A stretch of 64,000 nucleotides of DNA from Winogradskyella flava (GCF_014243395.1 NZ_JACLCP010000002.1:62001-126000), one strand, 5' to 3'. Shown: positions 51,816 through 62,461, counted from the first letter of the stretch. The notes: generated by a model from the letters alone, not told the origin. Translations and numbers: made by a program.

Positions 51816-53375
51816 TTGAAGTCTTTATTCTGTATTATCGCATCCCTAGTTTTATTCTCTGTTTACGGTCAAAATACATTCGTGCCAGATGATAATTTTG
51901 AGCAAGCACTTATAGATTTAGGCTATGATTCTGGGCCACTAAACGATAATGTGCCAACCGCAAACATTAGTGGGATAGATGAATTATATCTTGCAAATCT
52001 CGGAATAAGTGATTTAACAGGTATTGAAGATTTTGTCAGTTTAAACCTCCTGAATGTTCAAGATAATAATTTAACCTCTGTTGATTTATCTGGTAACGTT
52101 AACTTAAGACTTTTGACATTATCTAGAAATCAATTGACTAACGTCAATATTTCTAATAGTTTAGTATTGGAAACTGTAAATTTAGATCGAAACCAGTTAA
52201 GCCAAATTGATCTCTCAAATAATATAGCGCTCAAATATGTTGTATTAAGCTTTAATCAGTTAGACGCACTAAACATTGAAAACAACATAAATCTAATTGG
52301 GCTTTCAGCATTCACAAATAATATCACTGAGTTTGTCATTCCAGCTAGCAACTCCTTGGAAGAACTTAATTTAACTGATAATCCCCTTTCAATATTGGAT
52401 GTTACAAATGGTAACGTACTTAGAGGGCTAGTAGCTGCTGAGTCTAGTTTAACCCAATTAGATGTGTCTCAAAATAGATTATTAGAAGATCTTCTCATAC
52501 CAAACAATAATATATCAAGTTTAGACCTTAGTCAAAATGAGATATTACTATACCTAATTATTTCCGACAATCCTATTTTTCAAATTGATGTATCACAGAA
52601 TATAGAATTACTTTTTATTGCTTTTGAAAACACTCGAATAGAACAAATAGATCTAAGCTTCAATATTGCATTGGAAAGAGTTGATGGACATGGTAATCCT
52701 TTTCTTTGCTCTGTAGATATTAGAAATGGAAATAACACTCTAATATCAGAATTCTTTGATTTAACTGATTGCCCTCTTCTGACTTGTGTATTTGTTGATA
52801 ACGTTATATACAGCGAAACTAACTGGACTAATGTAGAGGATAATGTTAATTTTGCTACGTCAGAGGAAGACTGTGAACCTATGTGTTGTCCTACGGATTT
52901 TGACTATGATTTTACTCTAGATAATGTTTCAGTAGTTAATAATCAAATACAAATTAGTCTAGAAATTGGTATTGGGAATTTTCTATTTAGATTAGATGAC
53001 AATAATTATCAAGAAGAGCCTTTTTTCTCTAACGTTTCGCCTGGTTATCATTTAGTTTATGTTATTGATATGAACGGGTGTTTAGAGAAAAATGTTGAAG
53101 TATTTGTTCAGGAATTGGACGAGCTGTATATACCTAAATTTTTCACTCCGAATGGCGATAACATTAATGATTATTGGAGAGTTCTAGATCCAAATGACGT
53201 TATAAAAAGCATTCAAATTTTTAACCGATACGGAACTTTGCTTAAATCACTTCCACCTAGTTCAGTTGGCTGGAATGGTTATTATAATAGACTTTTACCA
53301 AGTGCAGATTATTGGTATAAGATTAAATTGAAAACAGGTGAGGTTCTTGTGGGACATTTCAGTATGAGACTTTGA
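51816..53375 (+). CDS. Secreted leucine-rich-repeat protein with type B T9SS sorting domain, TTG start
   Basis: 519 residues beginning with a TTG codon directly in front of the signal peptide (KSLFCIIASLVLFSVYGQ); no upstream ATG exists. Residues 20-300 are about ten LRR units of roughly 21 residues (LNVQDNNLTSVDLSGNVNL; LNLDRNQLSQIDLSNNIAL-type), ending in a capping region with cysteines (HGNPFLCSVDIRNGNN). A middle part with several Cys (EEDCEPMCCPTDFDYDF) follows. The last 85 residues (LYIPKFFTPNGDNINDYWRV; IQIFNRYGTLLKSL; WNGYYNRLLPSADYWYKIKL) are the type B (CHU_C, gliding-motility-associated) sorting domain. Probably a surface binding protein. Confidence 0.9.
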   Translation: MKSLFCIIASLVLFSVYGQNTFVPDDNFEQALIDLGYDSGPLNDNVPTANISGIDELYLANLGISDLTGIEDFVSLNLLNVQDNNLTSVDLSGNVNLRLLTLSRNQLTNVNISNSLVLETVNLDRNQLSQIDLSNNIALKYVVLSFNQLDALNIENNINLIGLSAFTNNITEFVIPASNSLEELNLTDNPLSILDVTNGNVLRGLVAAESSLTQLDVSQNRLLEDLLIPNNNISSLDLSQNEILLYLIISDNPIFQIDVSQNIELLFIAFENTRIEQIDLSFNIALERVDGHGNPFLCSVDIRNGNNTLISEFFDLTDCPLLTCVFVDNVIYSETNWTNVEDNVNFATSEEDCEPMCCPTDFDYDFTLDNVSVVNNQIQISLEIGIGNFLFRLDDNNYQEEPFFSNVSPGYHLVYVIDMNGCLEKNVEVFVQELDELYIPKFFTPNGDNINDYWRVLDPNDVIKSIQIFNRYGTLLKSLPPSSVGWNGYYNRLLPSADYWYKIKLKTGEVLVGHFSMRL

Positions 53376-53428
53376 TTATTTTTACAGGCATTTTATCTAA
53401 AATACAATAAAGTATTCCTCTAAATACT

Positions 53429-53436
53429 TACATTTG
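53429..53436 (+). promoter_or_regulatory. -7 element of ychF overlapping a small inverted repeat
   Basis: TACATTTG, exact TAnnTTTG. ATTTGC (53432-53437) and GCAAAT (53442-53447) form a stem just after it, at the probable transcription start. Confidence 0.55.
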
Positions 53437-53507
53437 CACTCGCAAATTTGTAACTAAAATTTTAATAGTTTCCTTCTTTTGAGGGGAATTAAAAAACTTG
53501 TTTTTTG

Positions 53508-54602
53508 ATGAAAGCTGGAATTGTAGGATTACCAAACGTAGGAAAATCAACTTTATTTAACTGTTTGTCCAATGCCAAAGCGCAAAGTGCCAACTTTCCG
53601 TTTTGTACTATAGAACCTAATATTGGTGTGGTAAATGTACCCGATCCAAGATTGGCAAAATTAGAGGAGTTGGTAAATCCAGAGAAAGTGGTTCCTGCTA
53701 CGGTAGAAATCGTGGATATTGCTGGTTTGGTAAAAGGTGCTAGTAAAGGTGAAGGCTTGGGAAATCAGTTTTTGGCCAATATTAGGGAAACCGATGCCAT
53801 TCTTCACGTCTTACGTTGTTTTGATAATGATAATATTGTGCATGTCGACGGCTCCATAGATCCTATTAGAGATAAGGAAACCATTGATATGGAATTACAG
53901 CTTAAGGATTTGGAAACGGCAGAGAAGAAGCTGGACAAAGTCAAACGTGCTGCAAAAACTGGAAATAAAGAAGCCCAAGCTGAAGAAGCAGTGTTGCTAA
54001 AAATAAAAGAAGGTTTAGAAGCTGGAACTTCTATAAGAGCTTTGGAATTTTCTGATGAAGATTATGCAGAATACGTAAAACCATTACAGTTTATAACAGA
54101 CAAGCCTGTGATGTATGTTTGTAATGTAGACGAAGGTGCTGCAACTACTGGTAATGCTTATGTAGAGAAAGTACGAGAAACAGTAAAGAATGAAAATGCA
54201 GAAGTTTTGGTCTTGGCTGTCGGTACAGAGGCCGATATCAATGAATTGGAAGATTACGAAGAACGCCAAATGTTCTTGGAAGACATTGGACTTGATGAAC
54301 CCGGTTCGGCAAAACTAATTCGTTCCGCATATAAGTTATTGAATCAGCAAACCTATTTTACAGCTGGTGTTAAGGAAGTTAGAGCTTGGACAGTTACTGT
54401 AGGCTCAACGGCACCTCAAGCCGCAGGCGTCATTCATACCGATTTTGAAAAAGGCTTCATTAGAGCAGAGGTTATCGCTTACGATGATTATGTGTCATAT
54501 GGTAGTGAAGCTAAAGTTAAGGAAGCTGGTAAAATGCGTGTTGAAGGGAAGAATTATATTGTTAAAGATGGCGATGTGATGCATTTCTTGTTTAACGTGT
54601 AA
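53508..54602 (+). CDS. ychF: Redox-responsive ATPase YchF (Obg-family)
   Basis: A 364-residue P-loop protein of the Obg group that binds ATP in preference to GTP and associates with the ribosome. G1 is in [15 protein letters not shown] (near residues 5-19), and G3 includes [16 protein letters not shown]. The specificity motif NVDEGA replaces the usual NKxD, consistent with ATP use. A coiled-coil insertion ([17 protein letters not shown]) and a C-terminal TGS domain ([20 protein letters not shown]) complete the architecture. The ATG at 53508 is chosen; the TTG just before it is not needed. Single gene. Confidence 0.97.
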   Translation: MKAGIVGLPNVGKSTLFNCLSNAKAQSANFPFCTIEPNIGVVNVPDPRLAKLEELVNPEKVVPATVEIVDIAGLVKGASKGEGLGNQFLANIRETDAILHVLRCFDNDNIVHVDGSIDPIRDKETIDMELQLKDLETAEKKLDKVKRAAKTGNKEAQAEEAVLLKIKEGLEAGTSIRALEFSDEDYAEYVKPLQFITDKPVMYVCNVDEGAATTGNAYVEKVRETVKNENAEVLVLAVGTEADINELEDYEERQMFLEDIGLDEPGSAKLIRSAYKLLNQQTYFTAGVKEVRAWTVTVGSTAPQAAGVIHTDFEKGFIRAEVIAYDDYVSYGSEAKVKEAGKMRVEGKNYIVKDGDVMHFLFNV

Positions 54603-54710
54603 AAGACGTTTAGTCGTTTAAGGGTTTATCTGTTTATTCGTGTTTACTTTGAACTAGATATTCCCAAATCGTCGGAAGCTAGGGTTTTCAGAAATATCAT
54701 AAGTCCAGTT

Positions 54711-54740
54711 ATTGCGAGGAGGCAGGACGTGGCAATCTCA
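54711..54740. repeat. REP-like element between ychF and the SRPBCC gene
   Basis: ATTGC (54711-54715) ... GCAAT (54732-54736) around GAGGAGGCAGGACGTG, then CTCATAA. Related in layout to the elements at 48.3 kb. Confidence 0.45.
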
Positions 54741-54752
54741 TAATAAGTATAA

Positions 54753-55223
54753 ATGCCAACAATAGAAATCAATACACTTATTAAGGCAGACCTAAAGACC
54801 TGTTTTGATCTATCTCGTAATATTGATTTTCACCAAGAATCTTTAGAGCACTCCAACGAAAAAGCCATTGCAGGAAAAACTACAGGTTTAATTGAGTTAG
54901 GAGAATGGGTGACATGGGAAGCCAGGCACTTTGGAATTAAGCAAAAACTGACATCTAAAATTACGGAATTTGAAAGTCCAAACTATTTCGTGGACGAAAT
55001 GGTATCTGGAGCGTTTAAAAGCTTTAAACATGAGCATATTTTTCAAGGCATAGATGGAAATACACTAATGATCGATAAGTTTCATTTTGAAGCACCATTT
55101 GGTGTTTTAGGAAAGCTAGTAAATACCTTATTTTTAAAACGATATATGACCAATTTATTGATAACTAGGAATAAGTTTCTCAAAATCAAAGCAGAAGAAG
55201 CCTTTAAAGATAGAACGCTATAG
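54753..55223 (+). CDS. SRPBCC-family protein (copy 1)
   Basis: 156 residues with a START/Bet v 1-type fold. MPTIEINTLIKADLKTCFDL opens the first strand and helix, YFVDEMVSGAFKSFKHEHIF and MIDKFHFEAPFGVLGKLVN are the central strands and the helix before the C-terminal helix (NLLITRNKFLKIKAEEAF). Such proteins bind hydrophobic ligands in a cavity; ligand and role unknown. It is followed by a paralogue after about 100 bases. Confidence 0.8.
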   Translation: MPTIEINTLIKADLKTCFDLSRNIDFHQESLEHSNEKAIAGKTTGLIELGEWVTWEARHFGIKQKLTSKITEFESPNYFVDEMVSGAFKSFKHEHIFQGIDGNTLMIDKFHFEAPFGVLGKLVNTLFLKRYMTNLLITRNKFLKIKAEEAFKDRTL

Positions 55224-55323
55224 TTCAATAATGTACGGAATTTTGAAAATCAAAAGTTATTACTATCCACAATGAAAAGTGACATTTTAAACCTTTTTGG
55301 GTCTTAAATTAAAACGACTATTT

Positions 55324-55788
55324 ATGCCCCAAATACTTGTCGAAACCCAAATTGATGCAGATATAAAGATCTGTTTTGATCTAGCCAGGGATGTTGGTTT
55401 CTATAAAAATTCCTTAAAAGAGCCTACTGAAATCCCAATCAGCGGAAAAATATCTGGCCTAGTTGAAAAAGGTGATTACGTGACGTGGGAAACTAATCAT
55501 CTTAATTTAATTCAGCATTTAACTTTAAAAGTCACAGCATATGATCGACCATTTTTATTTGTAGATGAAATGGTAAGGGGCGAATTTAAGTCTTATAGGC
55601 ATGAGCATATCTTTGAAACTTGTGACGGTTGCACTAGAATGATAGACAAACTTTATTTTGAGTCGTCTTATGGTATTCTAGGTAAGATTACCGATAAATT
55701 CTTATTAAAGCGTCATATGACTAAATTATTAATCACAAGAAATGCGCTTTTAAAACAAAAAGCTGAAGAATTATTTAATATTCGTTGA
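55324..55788 (+). CDS. SRPBCC-family protein (copy 2, tandem paralogue)
   Basis: 154 residues, co-linear with the preceding protein: MPQILVETQIDADIKICFDL, FLFVDEMVRGEFKSYRHEHI, MIDKLYFESSYGILGKITDK, KLLITRNALLKQKAEELF. I start at the ATG at 55324, which aligns with the start of copy 1; the TTG upstream adds nine residues of no resemblance. Divergence is considerable, so the duplication is old. Ligand unknown. Confidence 0.8.
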   Translation: MPQILVETQIDADIKICFDLARDVGFYKNSLKEPTEIPISGKISGLVEKGDYVTWETNHLNLIQHLTLKVTAYDRPFLFVDEMVRGEFKSYRHEHIFETCDGCTRMIDKLYFESSYGILGKITDKFLLKRHMTKLLITRNALLKQKAEELFNIR

Positions 55789-55908
55789 TGCCACCATGTT
55801 CTCAACAACATTGGTGTTTTATTGTTAATTACTTTCCCAAAACCGTATTTCATTTTTTAAGCTATAGTCTTATATTAGCGTGCTATCAAAACTCGCGTCC
55901 TTATTTCT

Positions 55909-57768
55909 ATGGCAGAACAGACTAAATATACTGAAGACAACATTCGCTCACTCGATTGGAAAGAACATATCAGAATGCGACCTGGTATGTATATCGGAAA
56001 GTTAGGCGATGGTTCCTCTCCAGATGATGGTATCTATATTCTGCTTAAGGAAGTTCTGGATAACTCCATTGATGAGTTTGTTATGGGCGCTGGCAAGACC
56101 ATAGAAATTTCCATACAAGGCGAACGCGTTATTGTTAGGGATTATGGTCGTGGCATTCCATTGGGTAAAGTCGTAGACGTGGTCTCAAAGATGAATACTG
56201 GCGGTAAGTACGATTCTAAAGCCTTTAAAAAATCTGTCGGACTTAATGGTGTTGGTACCAAGGCGGTAAATGCGTTGTCTTCATATTTTAGAGTGGAGTC
56301 TTCAAGAGATGGTAAGTCCGCTGCTGCTGAATTTGAGCTGGGTGAATTAACGGACCAAGAGTTTCTAGAAGAAACATCACGCAGAAAAGGCACCAAGGTT
56401 AGTTTTATTCCAGATAGTAGCATATTTAAGAACTACAAATACCGTAATGAGTATGTAGTGAAAATGCTGAAAAACTATGTATATCTCAATCCTGGATTGA
56501 CCATAGTTTTTAATGGCGAAAAGTACTTTAGTGAAAACGGTCTAAAAGATCTTTTATCTGAAAATATAAACGAATCCGATTTACTGTATCCTATCATTCA
56601 TCTTAGAGGTGAAGATATAGAAATCGCATTAACCCATAGTAAAACCCAATATAGCGAGGAGTATCATTCGTTTGTAAACGGGCAAAATACAACCCAGGGT
56701 GGAACGCATCTAGCGGCTTTTAGGGAATCTCTAGTGAAAACCATAAGGGAATTTTTCGGTAAAAATTATGATGCGTCGGATGTTAGAAAATCTGTGGTTT
56801 CTGCTATTGCTATAAAAGTCATGGAACCGGTTTTTGAAAGTCAGACTAAAACTAAGCTGGGTTCTACAGATATGGGAGGGGATTTACCAACCGTAAGAAC
56901 CTATATCAATGATTTTGTAAAGCGGAATTTAGACAATTACTTGCATAAGAATCCAGATACGGCAGAGAAGATTCAGCGTAAGATTCTTCAAGCGGAACGC
57001 GAACGAAAAGAATTATCTGGCATTAGAAAATTAGCCAAGGATAGAGCTAAAAAAGCGAGTCTCCACAATAAAAAATTACGTGATTGTCGTGTGCATTTCG
57101 GCGATACTAAAAATGAGCGCAGTTTAGAAACCACTTTGTTTATTACAGAGGGTGATTCTGCCTCTGGTAGTATTACTAAGTCAAGGGATGTCAATACTCA
57201 AGCCGTTTTTAGTCTTAAAGGTAAGCCTTTGAACTCTTACGGACTAAGTAAAAAGATTGTTTATGAAAATGAAGAATTCAATCTGTTGCAGGCAGCCCTA
57301 AACATTGAAGAGTCCATTGAGGACTTGCGTTATAATAATATTGTAATCGCTACGGATGCCGATGTAGATGGTATGCATATCCGCTTGTTGTTAATTACGT
57401 TTTTCTTGCAATTTTTTCCAGAGCTAATTAAGGAAGGTCATTTGTATATTCTACAAACACCATTGTTCAGGGTGAGAAATAAAAAGGAAACGATTTACTG
57501 TTATTCTGAAGAAGAACGTAGAAATGCTATTGAAAAACTAAAGCCAAAGCCTGAGATCACGCGATTTAAAGGTTTGGGTGAAATTTCTCCAGATGAATTC
57601 AAACATTTTATAGGTGAAGATATTCGTTTAGATCCTGTGATGTTAGACAAGGATATGTCTATCGAAGAATTGTTATCCTTCTATATGGGCAAGAATACAC
57701 CAACTCGACAAGAATTCATTATTGAAAACCTTAAGGTAGAACTTGATATTGTTGAGGACACCAAATGA
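55909..57768 (+). CDS. parE: DNA topoisomerase IV subunit B (ParE)
   Basis: The ATPase subunit of the type II topoisomerase that decatenates chromosomes. The GHKL ATPase domain shows [22 protein letters not shown] and [14 protein letters not shown]. The TOPRIM domain has [12 protein letters not shown] and [26 protein letters not shown] near the end is the usual tail element. At 619 residues it has the ParE/GyrB length of Bacteroidota without extra insertions. It is called ParE rather than GyrB because the partner downstream has the ParC-type C-terminus. Same-direction parC follows after 183 bases. Confidence 0.93.
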   Translation: MAEQTKYTEDNIRSLDWKEHIRMRPGMYIGKLGDGSSPDDGIYILLKEVLDNSIDEFVMGAGKTIEISIQGERVIVRDYGRGIPLGKVVDVVSKMNTGGKYDSKAFKKSVGLNGVGTKAVNALSSYFRVESSRDGKSAAAEFELGELTDQEFLEETSRRKGTKVSFIPDSSIFKNYKYRNEYVVKMLKNYVYLNPGLTIVFNGEKYFSENGLKDLLSENINESDLLYPIIHLRGEDIEIALTHSKTQYSEEYHSFVNGQNTTQGGTHLAAFRESLVKTIREFFGKNYDASDVRKSVVSAIAIKVMEPVFESQTKTKLGSTDMGGDLPTVRTYINDFVKRNLDNYLHKNPDTAEKIQRKILQAERERKELSGIRKLAKDRAKKASLHNKKLRDCRVHFGDTKNERSLETTLFITEGDSASGSITKSRDVNTQAVFSLKGKPLNSYGLSKKIVYENEEFNLLQAALNIEESIEDLRYNNIVIATDADVDGMHIRLLLITFFLQFFPELIKEGHLYILQTPLFRVRNKKETIYCYSEEERRNAIEKLKPKPEITRFKGLGEISPDEFKHFIGEDIRLDPVMLDKDMSIEELLSFYMGKNTPTRQEFIIENLKVELDIVEDTK

Positions 57769-57951
57769 GAGAACCAACAATAGAAATGTGAGGGCGATTG
57801 TGGTTGATTGCCATTAATTATTAATTTGATAATGTTAAGTTCACTGAATTTTATTGATAAAACATAGATTTATAATTATTCGTAATCGAAAATGATTGTT
57901 ATTTCAATGCATAAAATATTTACACTAAACAGAAAGAGAATACAAGGATAG

Positions 57952-60627
57952 ATGACAGAAGAACATGAAGAGTTGTTAAATGAAGACAGTGGTAACCAAG
58001 AAACCATTACTAAGGTTACCGGAATGTATAAAGATTGGTTTTTAGATTACGCATCTTATGTAATCCTTGAGCGCGCCGTGCCAGCTATTGAAGATGGTTT
58101 TAAGCCTGTACAGCGTCGTATCATGCATTCCATGAAAGATCTGGATGATGGTCGCTATAATAAAGTGGCAAATATCGTTGGGCACACCATGCAATACCAT
58201 CCTCATGGTGATGCGAGTATCGCAGATGCCATGGTGCAGATTGGACAGAAAGATTTACTTATTGATACCCAAGGAAACTGGGGGAATATTTTAACAGGAG
58301 ATAGGGCAGCTGCCTCACGTTATATAGAAGCAAGATTATCAAAATTTGCTTTGGATGTGGTTTACAATCCAAAAATAACGGAATGGCAAGCGTCGTATGA
58401 TGGTAGACGCAAGGAGCCTATCAATTTGCCAGTAATGTTCCCTTTGCTTTTAGCACAAGGAGGTGAGGGTATTGCAGTTGGACTTTCAACAAAAATCCTC
58501 CCACATAATTTTATCGAACTTATTGATGCTTCCGTAAAGCATTTGAAAGGTAAGCGATTTACATTGTTTCCTGATTTTCCTACTGCTGGTATCGCAGATA
58601 TCACGAATTATAACGATGGACTTCGCGGTGGCAAGGTAAGAGTACGCGCTAAAATCTCTCAACGCGATAAAAATAGTTTAGTCATTACCGAAATTCCTTT
58701 TGGGACAACGACTTCTTCGTTAATTGATTCCATCTTAAAAGCTAATGACAAGGGTAAAATCAAGATTAAGAAGATTGAGGATAATACAGCGGCAGAAGTT
58801 GAAATTTTAATTCATTTGCCATCCGGATTATCTCCAGATAAGACCATTGATGCGCTTTATGCTTTCACCAATTGTGAAACATCAATTTCACCTTTAGGCT
58901 GCGTGATAGAAGATAACAAGCCATTTTTTGTTGGTGTTTCTGAAATGTTGCGTCGCTCTACGGATAATACGGTCCAGCTCTTAAAGCAAGAATTGGAGAT
59001 TAAACTTGGTGAGTTCGAAGAACAATGGCACTTCGCGTCTCTCGAGCGTATTTTTATTGAAAAACGAATTTATCGCGATATAGAAGAAGAAGAAACTTGG
59101 GAAGGTGTAATTAAGGCCATAGATAAAGGCTTGCAACCGCATATTAAGCATTTGAAGCGAAAAGTAACGGAAGACGATATTGTCCGATTGACTGAAATAA
59201 GGATTAAGCGTATTTCTAAGTTTGATATTGACAAAGCACAGCAAAAGATAGATGCTTTAGAGGATCAAATAGCTGAAGTAAAGCATCATTTGGCAAATCT
59301 TATTGATTATGCCATTGCTTATTTCGAAAGACTCAAGAAAGGCTATGGCGACGGTAAAGAACGTAAAACTGAATTAAGAGTTTTTGAAGACGTAGATGCC
59401 ACAAAGGTGGTTATACGGAATACAAAACTCTATGTTAATAGGGAAGAAGGCTTTGTTGGCACATCATTGCGAAGAGACGAGTATGTCTGTGACTGTAGCG
59501 ATATAGATGATATCATTGTGTTTACCAAGGAAGGTAAGATGATGGTAACGAAAGTAGATTCCAAAACGTTTGTTGGAAAGAATATCATTCATGTTGCTGT
59601 ATTTAAGAAAAAGGACAAACGGACTATATATAATATGATATATCGCGACGGTAAAAGTGGTCCATCATATGTAAAACGTTTTGCTGTTACAAGTATCACT
59701 AGAGATAGGGAATACGATTTAGCGAATGGGAATAAGGGCACTGCGGTTTGGTACTTCTCGGCAAATCCAAACGGTGAAGCGGAAGTGGTGACCATTTTAT
59801 TGCGCCAAGTAGGTAGCATTAAAAAACTGAAGTGGGATTTGAATTTTGCGGATGTGCTCATAAAAGGCAGGACTTCAAAAGGTAATTTAGTTACCAAATA
59901 CTCAATTAAGCGTGTAGAACTTAAAGAGAAAGGTGTTTCTACGCTTAAACCTCGTAAAATATGGTTTGATGATGCTGTCCAGCGCCTGAATGTAGACGAA
60001 AGAGGCGAACTCGTTGGTGAGTTTAGAGGTGAAGATCGTTTACTGGTTATTACGCAATCTGGTATCGTTAAGACCATTATACCCGAACTGACTACGCATT
60101 TTGATAGTGATATGATTGTATTGGAAAAGTGGATTCCAAAAAAACCAATATCTGCAATTTACTATGATGGCGAAAAGGAACGTTATTATGTAAAGCGTTT
60201 TTTAATTGAGCAAGAAGGTAAGGAAGAGTCCTTTATTTCTGACCATCAGAATTCACAATTAGAGATCGTTTCCACGGATTGGAGACCAATGGCTGAAGTT
60301 GAATTTACTAAAGAGCGCGGTAAAGATAGAAAACCAAGTATGGAAGTAAACCTTGAAGAGTTCATTGCAATAAAGGGAATTAATGCACTTGGAAATCAGC
60401 TTACTAAGGATAAAATCAACCAAGTAAGCCTATTACCTGCTTTACCTTATGATGCTCCGGAAGAGGTGCATGCTGATGAGCTTGAAGTTGTCGGTGAGGA
60501 GACCGTTTCTGTTGACATAGATACTGATAATAATTCAGTTAAAACTGAGCAATCAGAAAATGTATCGCAACAGGATGAAGATGATGACTTAGATATTGAT
60601 GGTCAAGGACAGGTGACCTTGTTTTAA
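57952..60627 (+). CDS. parC: DNA topoisomerase IV subunit A (ParC)
   Basis: 891 residues. The DNA-cleavage domain begins DYASYVILERAVPAIEDG, continues with YHPHGDASIADAMV (quinolone-pocket helix) and the catalytic tyrosine, about Tyr124, in AASRYIEARLSKF. After the long coiled-coil (about 410-460) come C-terminal beta-pinwheel blades (VVIRNTKLYVNREEGFVGTS; VIRNT..., FTKEGKMMVTKV). The last 60 residues are acidic (VGEETVSVDIDTDNNSVK; DEDDDLDIDGQ), probably unstructured and possibly regulatory. The stop codon overlaps that of the convergent TerC gene by 3 bases. Confidence 0.94.
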   Translation: MTEEHEELLNEDSGNQETITKVTGMYKDWFLDYASYVILERAVPAIEDGFKPVQRRIMHSMKDLDDGRYNKVANIVGHTMQYHPHGDASIADAMVQIGQKDLLIDTQGNWGNILTGDRAAASRYIEARLSKFALDVVYNPKITEWQASYDGRRKEPINLPVMFPLLLAQGGEGIAVGLSTKILPHNFIELIDASVKHLKGKRFTLFPDFPTAGIADITNYNDGLRGGKVRVRAKISQRDKNSLVITEIPFGTTTSSLIDSILKANDKGKIKIKKIEDNTAAEVEILIHLPSGLSPDKTIDALYAFTNCETSISPLGCVIEDNKPFFVGVSEMLRRSTDNTVQLLKQELEIKLGEFEEQWHFASLERIFIEKRIYRDIEEEETWEGVIKAIDKGLQPHIKHLKRKVTEDDIVRLTEIRIKRISKFDIDKAQQKIDALEDQIAEVKHHLANLIDYAIAYFERLKKGYGDGKERKTELRVFEDVDATKVVIRNTKLYVNREEGFVGTSLRRDEYVCDCSDIDDIIVFTKEGKMMVTKVDSKTFVGKNIIHVAVFKKKDKRTIYNMIYRDGKSGPSYVKRFAVTSITRDREYDLANGNKGTAVWYFSANPNGEAEVVTILLRQVGSIKKLKWDLNFADVLIKGRTSKGNLVTKYSIKRVELKEKGVSTLKPRKIWFDDAVQRLNVDERGELVGEFRGEDRLLVITQSGIVKTIIPELTTHFDSDMIVLEKWIPKKPISAIYYDGEKERYYVKRFLIEQEGKEESFISDHQNSQLEIVSTDWRPMAEVEFTKERGKDRKPSMEVNLEEFIAIKGINALGNQLTKDKINQVSLLPALPYDAPEEVHADELEVVGEETVSVDIDTDNNSVKTEQSENVSQQDEDDDLDIDGQGQVTLF

Positions 60628-61412
60628 ACTTTCTTCTTAACCGCTTTAAAATTCAAGAATTCTACGAATAGAGAGAATGCGATAGCAAAATAGAGATATC
60701 CCTTTGGGATAGCTCCAACGGACTTGCCAAAGAACTCTGTGTGCGATAAATGGGCCGCTTCTGTTATAAGCATGAAGCCTATTAAGATTAAAAATGCTAG
60801 ACCTAGGATTTGCATACTAGGATTACGATCAATGAATTTGCGTATTGGATTGGCAAAACCTATCATTACAGCAATGGATATAACTACTGCAATAACCATT
60901 AAAACAAGAGTGTAATTAGCGTTTGGATGTAATCCGTTGGTCATGCCAACTGCTGTAAGTATGGAGTCTATAGAGAATATAAAATCAATAATTAAGATTT
61001 GTGTTATTGCTTGTGAGAGTGATTTAATAACTTTTGACTTTACCTGATTTTCGTCGTGTAGAGGTGCCTCTACTTTTTCTCTTATCTCCTTGGTGCTTTT
61101 GTAAATTAAAAATAAACCTCCAGCAAAAAGAATGATAGCTTGCCAGCTTAAAGCAATATGCAGCCAATTTGTGTCGTAGGTAAAGAAAGGCTCGCTTAAT
61201 CCAATTAGGAATGACACAAAAAACAATAAAACGACGCGTTGCACCATTGCAAGAACAAGGCCAATGTTAGTTGCCTTGGCACGTTGATGCTCTGGAAGCT
61301 TATTTGCGGCAATTGAAATAAACACAATATTGTCAATCCCAAGAATGATTTCCAAAAAAGTTAAAGTGATTAATGCCATTATAGCGTCAGAAGTCAATAA
61401 AAAGTCTAGCAT
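60624..61412 (-). CDS. TerC-family integral membrane protein
   Basis: 262 residues with about seven transmembrane helices. MLDFLLTSDAIMALITLTFL and LEIILGIDNIVFISIAANKL are the opening signature, with Asp residues in the first and later helices (IDFIFSIDSILTAVGMT) thought to bind divalent metals. TerC-family proteins (Alx, YceF, MeeF types) affect metal export, especially manganese, and are linked to envelope protein metalation. I start at the ATG at 61412; an upstream TTG would add three residues. It ends on the parC stop codon. Confidence 0.9.
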   Translation of the reverse strand: MLDFLLTSDAIMALITLTFLEIILGIDNIVFISIAANKLPEHQRAKATNIGLVLAMVQRVVLLFFVSFLIGLSEPFFTYDTNWLHIALSWQAIILFAGGLFLIYKSTKEIREKVEAPLHDENQVKSKVIKSLSQAITQILIIDFIFSIDSILTAVGMTNGLHPNANYTLVLMVIAVVISIAVMIGFANPIRKFIDRNPSMQILGLAFLILIGFMLITEAAHLSHTEFFGKSVGAIPKGYLYFAIAFSLFVEFLNFKAVKKKV

Positions 61413-61417
61413 GTGAT

Positions 61418-61804
61418 TCAATCAATTTTATAGGCAACACCTTTTTCTACGCGTTCTGGTCGGTTAGGCTTTTTAACTGCAAGCTTGTATTCAAAAGTAT
61501 AGGAATCCTTTTTGGTTGAGAGTATTTTCATGTGGACAGCATCTTTTTCCGAGTTAGATTGCGGATTCAATTTTTTTAGTATGAATTCGCAGTCATTTAT
61601 CCAACGTACTGATGATGTATCTATTTTACCATCATAATAATCTATGTTCAGTTTGTCGGTGCGAAAAAATCTTCCTGTTTTTTCAACGCCATCGACTATG
61701 TATTTAAATTCAAATTCACCAGTTTTAAAATCCTCACAATTACGTTCTACATCATAGCAGCCTACTAAAACAGGTAAAAATAACAATATGACAATACGTT
61801 TCAT
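61418..61804 (-). CDS. Small lipoprotein of unknown function
   Basis: 128 residues with signal MKRIVILLFLPVLVGC (lipobox LVGC). The mature part starts YDVERNCEDFKTGEFEFKY, which looks like a beta-sandwich or lipocalin-like barrel (strands INDCEFILKKLN, KDSYTFEYKLAVKK), with two further cysteines. The ATG at 61804 is chosen for the signal peptide; the frame upstream lacks it. It precedes terC by 5 bases, so the two are co-transcribed. Confidence 0.75.
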   Translation of the reverse strand: MKRIVILLFLPVLVGCYDVERNCEDFKTGEFEFKYIVDGVEKTGRFFRTDKLNIDYYDGKIDTSSVRWINDCEFILKKLNPQSNSEKDAVHMKILSTKKDSYTFEYKLAVKKPNRPERVEKGVAYKID

Positions 61805-61845
61805 TATAGTGCTTTGAGCAAAGATAATGAATAGCAAAATGATAA

Positions 61846-62211
61846 TTATGGCTTATAACTCTTAAAAGTTCCGTTATTGTAGAAGATGACTATTTTTTCA
61901 ATATCTGTACTTGACATGTTATTATCGTTGGATATTTCTTTTTCTATAGAGAAATTAGATTCTGGTACTTCAGAAATCTGATTTGTTTTCGGGAATTGTC
62001 CTTTCCCGTTAAGTAGCCAATATAATTCTACTTCTGGATAGGCGTGGAGCACTTTCATCACAAAGTCTAGGCTTGGCTTATTTCTTCCGGAAAGAATGTG
62101 AGAAATGCTTGAACGCTGTACGCCAATTTTTTCAGCAAAACTGGATGCCGTTTCGTCATAAAATTCTATGACTTTCTGTAGTCTATGAGAGAAATCGCTG
62201 GAGTTTATCAT
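61846..62211 (-). CDS. XRE-type helix-turn-helix transcriptional regulator
   Basis: 121 residues. The HTH is in SFAEKIGVQRSSISHILSGR (helices 2 and 3; about residues 24-43) followed by NKPSLDFVMKVLHAYPEV, a typical Cro/C1 fold. A C-terminal extension of 50 residues (acidic and polar, ending VIFYNNGTFKSYKP) may be a sensor or dimer surface. It is divergent from the M14 peptidase gene across a region with three TTACA-WW-TGTAA-like palindromes, which it may bind (inferred). The lipoprotein gene follows in the same direction after 41 bases. Confidence 0.87.
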   Translation of the reverse strand: MINSSDFSHRLQKVIEFYDETASSFAEKIGVQRSSISHILSGRNKPSLDFVMKVLHAYPEVELYWLLNGKGQFPKTNQISEVPESNFSIEKEISNDNNMSSTDIEKIVIFYNNGTFKSYKP

Positions 62212-62242
62212 TGTAAACTTGGGTACGGTCTATATAACGATA

Positions 62243-62250
62243 CAAATGTA
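62243..62250 (-). promoter_or_regulatory. -7 element of the XRE gene within a palindromic core
   Basis: Minus-strand TACATTTG, an exact TAnnTTTG, inside the inverted TACAAATGTA at 62241-62250. It sits 31 bases upstream of the XRE ATG. Confidence 0.55.
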
Positions 62251-62461
62251 AACATTAGTATTGGTATTGTGTTAATTTATATCATAAATCTTAATAATAA
62301 CTTATATTAACGCTTTAATTTAAATTTTTTATATACTGATAAACAGTTAATTAAATTTTAATAAAAGAGTTAATTGGAAAATCTACAATATGAATATTTG
62401 TTTAAATGCATTTCGGTACAAGATTGTATACTATTGAAACATTTATTGCAGATTTTGTTGG

